This document shows, piece after piece, positions 60,090 through 64,000 of a DNA stretch of 64,000 nt. How positions within the stretch are numbered: the first letter of the stretch is position 1; each line of letters opens with the position of its first letter. The stretch covers positions 1 to 64,000 of the forward strand of contig CAZIXA010000008.1 of assembly GCA_964543295.1 (NCBI GenBank), written 5' to 3'. The stretch comes from AE-B3B sp964543295. Its GTDB lineage: Bacteria > Aerophobota > Aerophobia > Aerophobales > AE-B3A. Below the pieces are notes generated by a model, which worked only from the letters and a program-made list of their open reading frames with translations, ran no database searches and was not told the DNA's origin. The translations under genes and the position numbers were made by a program.

Positions 60090-63000
60090 TTTTCATATAA
60101 TAACCAACTACAACTACTATTATAATTACTAAAATTGTTATCCATAATCCTAATCTACTTGGAGCTATAGGTATTTCTTCTTCCGGAGTTACCACTTCTT
60201 CCTCTTCTTCAGGTACTTCTTCTTCAGCTACTCTTTCAATTCTTTTAAATGTCAAATCTCCCTTACCATAACTAATCCCATCTAACGTAATTTCTAAATC
60301 ATTCACCCCATCATTATCTAAATCAACTTCTTTACTTTCGTCTACCTTCACTGTAACCTCCATTGGATCTGAACTTATTTCTAATACTACATAATCTTTA
60401 CCAACCTCTTTTACCTTAACTGAATGAGCTACAGTATCAATTGTAAATGTTAAAGTACTATCTTTAGCCATTAACTTACTTGCTCCGTAATCTGTTAGCT
60501 CTCCTAAATCAATTGTTTTTCCAGTTCTAACAATTTCCTTAGCAATAGTTGTAGTCGTAAAATAACTTGGTCTTTTATGTACCATAAATGTTTTTGAAAC
60601 TGAAGCTGAATTTCCAGCATCGTCTGTTGCTGAGTAACTTACTGTGTATGTTCCTATTTCATCTGTGTCTGTAAAACTTTCTCCACACAAAGCTGATACA
60701 GATGAACCTTGTGGTTTTGTAACAGTTAAACTAGTAGAAAGTGAGCCATCATAATTATCACTAGAAGAACAAGAAATTACAGTTGAACGTCCTGTATATA
60801 TTGATGTATCTGATAATAATAAAGAAACTGTTGGAGCTGTATTATCTACTTGAGCTTCAAATGTTATAGTAGGAAAACCTTCATCATAAGTAAAATTTAT
60901 ATAACCAGAAGCATTAGCTTGAAAAGCCTTCCAAAGAATTCCATTTTTATTTACTACAACTTTATCTCCTGATGAAAAATTACCTATTGTATGATTTACT
61001 GTTGTCGACGAATTTGAGGCAGATTCGTTCCATTTTTTGTAGATGGTCGTGAAGTTTGAGACTGTTACGTTGATTGAGCTTGAGGATGGATAAATAGACA
61101 TAATTTTTATTAAATTTATTGTATATGCTCCATGTTCTAAGTTAAGTGACAGCTTATTGGTAACATTACCTGAACTATCAACAATATGCGACATCGAAGA
61201 GTTTTGAGACGTATTTTGATAATAATATACCCCGTAATCGAATGAATTAAGTTGGAATTTATTTGTTTTGTATCTTACAATACCATCATCAAAATATGAT
61301 TGTGGTATTGTTACGTTGGCATTTATTGTAACTGTCTCTGCGTTAGGATTGTAATATGACGAATCTATTTTGGTTTCGGCTCGTATTAATCTCGGATTGC
61401 TATTAGGTGTAGTTATGAATGTCGTATTTTTATTTTCCTCTGCAACAAACCATGTATAATTATTATTATTGTCGTCGGTTGTATGGATATAGTAGATACT
61501 TTCATTACTTTCAGGATACACTAATCCCTTAACTCGGATCATTGCAGTTTCATTGACTTGAATAGTCACCATACTTGCGTTATTATTAAATATTATTGTA
61601 TTCACATCGTATTGTTGGGGGTACCTTTGATTGTAAATTTCGGTTTCATACGCAAAACGGTAACCCTTTTCATAGAGGTCTTTTACAATATTGTTGCGAA
61701 AATTTCTATTTTGATTATCATTCCCGTGTGTTGATCCTAACAAGGGATAACCTGCATAAAGATAAACTTCATACATCGCATCATATGCGTAAAGAGTGTA
61801 GCTGTCGCTAGCATCAAAATCAAAGGCTCTTGGTATGATTGCTGTGTTATTATACATGTTATAAAAGAGGTAATCCTTCGGGAAAGGGTCTCTAAAATTC
61901 TCATAGATTAGAAATCCTTTATCAGACCATATATGCATTGTGGTCTCACTTGATGACCAACCAGGTGTTGAATATCCAGGAAATAAACCATGTGTTATTA
62001 CATGATTCCATGCTTCTGTTATATTACCGGCTAATGTCCCTTGATCATACATATCAATTTCGCTAAGATGGTCATACCCATGTGATTCTATTTCGATATT
62101 TCCTCCATATATGTATCCTAGACTATTCCATCTCGAACTGATATCTATTGGTGAAAGTATCCCTTGGCCAGTAGGATCGCCAGAAGGAACATCGTAAGTG
62201 AATTTATTTTCTGTGTATTGTGATACATTATTCATAAAATCACCTGTTAAATCTGTGAGATAATCAAACCCACTTTGGCTATGCATGTGACAGGGCATTT
62301 GTGCTATGGGCGGCATCGGGACGATCATTACATTAATATAATTACTCAAAAATTTCCACATGCCATAACCAGATGCCCTGAAATACCAATTATAAGCACC
62401 AAATGCCGTGAAATCACTAAGAATCATTAACATTAGAACATCTGGATCTCCATTCATGTGTCCTATTGTCATCGATGGATATTTGTCTGAAGAATTTGTT
62501 TTGTTTATCACCCATACAAAAATACCATCATCGAAATCATCTGGAAAAGATTCATTATAATCCAACTTTAAATAAGTTAAAGCGGTTGCTGGCCTGTAAC
62601 CAGTATCGTTTATATTCCGCTCAGAGACCGTTATATTTGTTTGATAGTCAGTACCTAAATTTTTATAGCTTGCTGCATAAGGGCCTCCAAACGCTGTATT
62701 TCTCCTCCAATTAATGTATTCAAATGAAGCGGTAGGACCAGTAATTACAGCTATTTTATTTGCTTTAGCGACATCATATATAGCTGAAAAGTCCATACCT
62801 CCATCTAGCCAAGCCTGCCATGCTACACCACCAGAAAATTGACTATCTACTATGATTACCTTATAGTCAGCAAGTTTTGTATAATTGAAATTTGGGTCGC
62901 TAACATTATAACAGTCGACAGGAAGTGTTTGTAATACGCCCCTTTGCCAATCAGCATCTGTTCTATATAAATATTCAGCATTGTTGTAGTATAGTACCGC

Positions 63001-63174
63001 TATTTCATGACCCTTTGTGTTCTCAGAAATGTAAGGTGTAATTGGAGCACCAGCATTTCCGACTCCACCAAATACAGCAAGGGATAAGAGAACTAAGGTG
63101 ATGAAACCAACTCTTTCAATATTTTTCCAGAATTTGGACGGTATTCTAGTTTCCCCCAGGGACTGTTCTGCCAT
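60055..63174 (-). CDS. large surface protein, archaeal-like, with deacetylase-like domain, Ig-like repeat and C-terminal anchor
   Basis: 1039 residues. An N-terminal hydrophobic segment at about 21-40 serves as signal or anchor. About 20 N-x-S/T sequons are scattered through the middle. HGYDHLSEID near 360 looks like the metal-binding His pair of polysaccharide-deacetylase-fold proteins, following a long MPCHMHSQSGFDYL region. An HYR/Ig-like domain (APTVSLLLSD ... GTYTVSYSATDDAGNS) lies near 800-880, then a low-complexity Glu-rich stretch and a C-terminal membrane helix (about 1005-1025). This plan is typical of archaeal S-layer-associated proteins. The last ~10 residues (SVCDKIKGDHL) and the stop are encoded by the IS21 terminus. 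Confidence 0.75.
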   Translation of the reverse strand: MAEQSLGETRIPSKFWKNIERVGFITLVLLSLAVFGGVGNAGAPITPYISENTKGHEIAVLYYNNAEYLYRTDADWQRGVLQTLPVDCYNVSDPNFNYTKLADYKVIIVDSQFSGGVAWQAWLDGGMDFSAIYDVAKANKIAVITGPTASFEYINWRRNTAFGGPYAASYKNLGTDYQTNITVSERNINDTGYRPATALTYLKLDYNESFPDDFDDGIFVWVINKTNSSDKYPSMTIGHMNGDPDVLMLMILSDFTAFGAYNWYFRASGYGMWKFLSNYINVMIVPMPPIAQMPCHMHSQSGFDYLTDLTGDFMNNVSQYTENKFTYDVPSGDPTGQGILSPIDISSRWNSLGYIYGGNIEIESHGYDHLSEIDMYDQGTLAGNITEAWNHVITHGLFPGYSTPGWSSSETTMHIWSDKGFLIYENFRDPFPKDYLFYNMYNNTAIIPRAFDFDASDSYTLYAYDAMYEVYLYAGYPLLGSTHGNDNQNRNFRNNIVKDLYEKGYRFAYETEIYNQRYPQQYDVNTIIFNNNASMVTIQVNETAMIRVKGLVYPESNESIYYIHTTDDNNNNYTWFVAEENKNTTFITTPNSNPRLIRAETKIDSSYYNPNAETVTINANVTIPQSYFDDGIVRYKTNKFQLNSFDYGVYYYQNTSQNSSMSHIVDSSGNVTNKLSLNLEHGAYTINLIKIMSIYPSSSSINVTVSNFTTIYKKWNESASNSSTTVNHTIGNFSSGDKVVVNKNGILWKAFQANASGYINFTYDEGFPTITFEAQVDNTAPTVSLLLSDTSIYTGRSTVISCSSSDNYDGSLSTSLTVTKPQGSSVSALCGESFTDTDEIGTYTVSYSATDDAGNSASVSKTFMVHKRPSYFTTTTIAKEIVRTGKTIDLGELTDYGASKLMAKDSTLTFTIDTVAHSVKVKEVGKDYVVLEISSDPMEVTVKVDESKEVDLDNDGVNDLEITLDGISYGKGDLTFKRIERVAEEEVPEEEEEVVTPEEEIPIAPSRLGLWITILVIIIVVVVGYYMKSVCDKIKGDHL

Positions 63175-63204
63175 TTTCTACACCTAAAATATCATAGATT
63201 AAAT

Positions 63205-63225
63205 TTGTTATTTATAAATTTAACT
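63205..63225. promoter_or_regulatory. possible archaeal TATA box in the divergent intergenic region
   Basis: TTTATAAATTTA lies about 40 bases before the surface-protein start on one side and 65 before the regulator on the other. The surface gene also has a TAGGTG ribosome site. The assignment is speculative. Confidence 0.35.
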
Positions 63226-63284
63226 GTTTTCGATATTGATTCAGTGTAAATTATTTCTACTCCTCTTTTCGTATTTCTATTGTG

Positions 63285-63875
63285 ATGAAAAGAGGTGATT
63301 TATTGGAATGGTTGAAAAGATCTCCACGAAGAACAGCAGTTATAAAAGTAATGACAAAGCCTAAAATGCCTTCGGAGATTCACGAACAAGCTTCGAAAGG
63401 GGTTGTCTCTCTCAGTAACACATGCGAGATTCTAAAGGCATTGTTGGAAGAGGGTTTAGTAACTTGTATCAATCCAAGGGAGAAAATTGGAAAGTTATAT
63501 GGGCTCACAAAGACAGGGAGAGCGTTAAGAAAAAGGACATATCCTAATAAACCGAGTTATCAAGATATTCCCAACGACATTATGGAAGAGTATACCTACG
63601 TCGTACGGGGCAAGCATAGAAGGGCAGTAATTAAAGTAATTTATGATAGAAAAACACCTAGCGAAATACACAGGGATGTTGTAAAGGCCACTGAAAATGT
63701 ATCTCCCGGCAGCATAAATTATGTAAAACTATCTCTCAATAGCACAAGCGATACCTTAAGGGGATTTAGAAAGAAGGGTATTGCAATCTGCATCAATAAA
63801 GAAAAAAGAGTTGGAAGATTATATGAACTTACGAAGAAAGGTAAAGTGATAAGAGAGCAGATGCTGAGAGAGTAG
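63285..63875 (+). CDS. tandem winged-helix regulator, archaeal-like
   Basis: 196 residues from the ATG (a GTG one codon earlier is possible). Two similar halves, each RR(T/R)AVIKV...PSEIH ... LSNTCEILKALLEEGLV / LNSTSDTLRGFRKKGIA ... GKLYGLTKTGRALRK / GRLYELTKKGKVIRE, are winged-helix units of the ArsR/PadR-like type common in Euryarchaea and DPANN. No Shine-Dalgarno is visible, consistent with leaderless archaeal genes. It is divergent from the large surface protein and may control it through the shared intergenic region. Confidence 0.75.
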   Translation: MKRGDLLEWLKRSPRRTAVIKVMTKPKMPSEIHEQASKGVVSLSNTCEILKALLEEGLVTCINPREKIGKLYGLTKTGRALRKRTYPNKPSYQDIPNDIMEEYTYVVRGKHRRAVIKVIYDRKTPSEIHRDVVKATENVSPGSINYVKLSLNSTSDTLRGFRKKGIAICINKEKRVGRLYELTKKGKVIREQMLRE

Positions 63876-64000
63876 CTTGGCTCGACAAATTTCTACGAAT
63901 TTTTTCTGATACAGAACAGATTTCTTTTTGATGAGTTTTTTTAAGAATACATTCCGTGTAAGTTTTTTAAATCATTAATATTACCACTTTAGAAAGAAAA

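Noticed and set aside
1..64000. CRISPR array or cas genes
   Set aside because: No regularly spaced 25-40 bp repeats and no Cas-like protein were seen on either strand.

Overview
The window looks like chromosomal DNA of an uncultivated, AT-rich, Gram-negative bacterium. The evidence is a TolC-like/Wzc-like envelope export pair, a GDP-heptose pathway, Shine-Dalgarno sites and sigma70-type promoters. No rRNA, tRNA or ribosomal protein gene is present to fix the phylum; an anaerobic candidate-phylum bacterium is a guess based on the rubrerythrin-like proteins and gene style. The last ~4 kb reads differently: an N-glycosylation-sequon-rich surface protein and a tandem winged-helix regulator that look archaeal (DPANN-like), joined to the bacterial part at an IS21-type insertion-sequence end.

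Layout. 0-10 kb: a degraded endonuclease III tail, a site-2 protease with CBS domains, two ferritin-like proteins, a hydrolase, a csoR-copA copper operon with a visible operator, an MFS exporter, a BrnT/BrnA-type toxin-antitoxin pair and three copies of a ~30-bp tRNA-tail-like repeat. 10.4-15.7 kb: a tight five-gene operon (histidine kinase, receiver-TPR regulator, two TrkA-type proteins, TrkH) for regulated potassium uptake. 15.9-30.5 kb: an accessory island. It opens with an intact HU gene, followed by single-gene cassettes separated by direct repeats made of the 3' end of another HU gene plus its downstream DNA. It then carries a HEPN-motif protein, PD-(D/E)XK nucleases (one NucS-like), a SIR2-like protein with a partner, a small membrane/secreted trio with duplicated leaders, a secreted DNase-I-like enzyme, a one-polypeptide restriction-modification enzyme, a strongly folded stand-alone RNA and an XRE regulator.

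30.7-59.6 kb: an exo/capsular polysaccharide or O-antigen locus. It holds a receiver-only regulator, a beta-rich secreted protein, two short TolC-like proteins, a Wzc-type BY-kinase, a GDP-D-glycero-D-manno-heptose operon (epimerase, HddC, HddA, GmhA, GmhB, plus a transaldolase that could make the sedoheptulose-7-phosphate precursor), a flippase, glycosyltransferases, methyltransferases, an O-antigen ligase/polymerase, a radical SAM/SPASM protein and the initiating polyprenyl-phosphate sugar transferase. The locus is littered with gene debris (wecB twice, cysD, a minimal nucleotidyltransferase, radical SAM, GlmU-like and NTP-transferase fragments), which indicates rapid turnover. 59.8-60.1 kb: an IS21 istA remnant with terminal repeats. 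60-64 kb: the archaeal-like pair.
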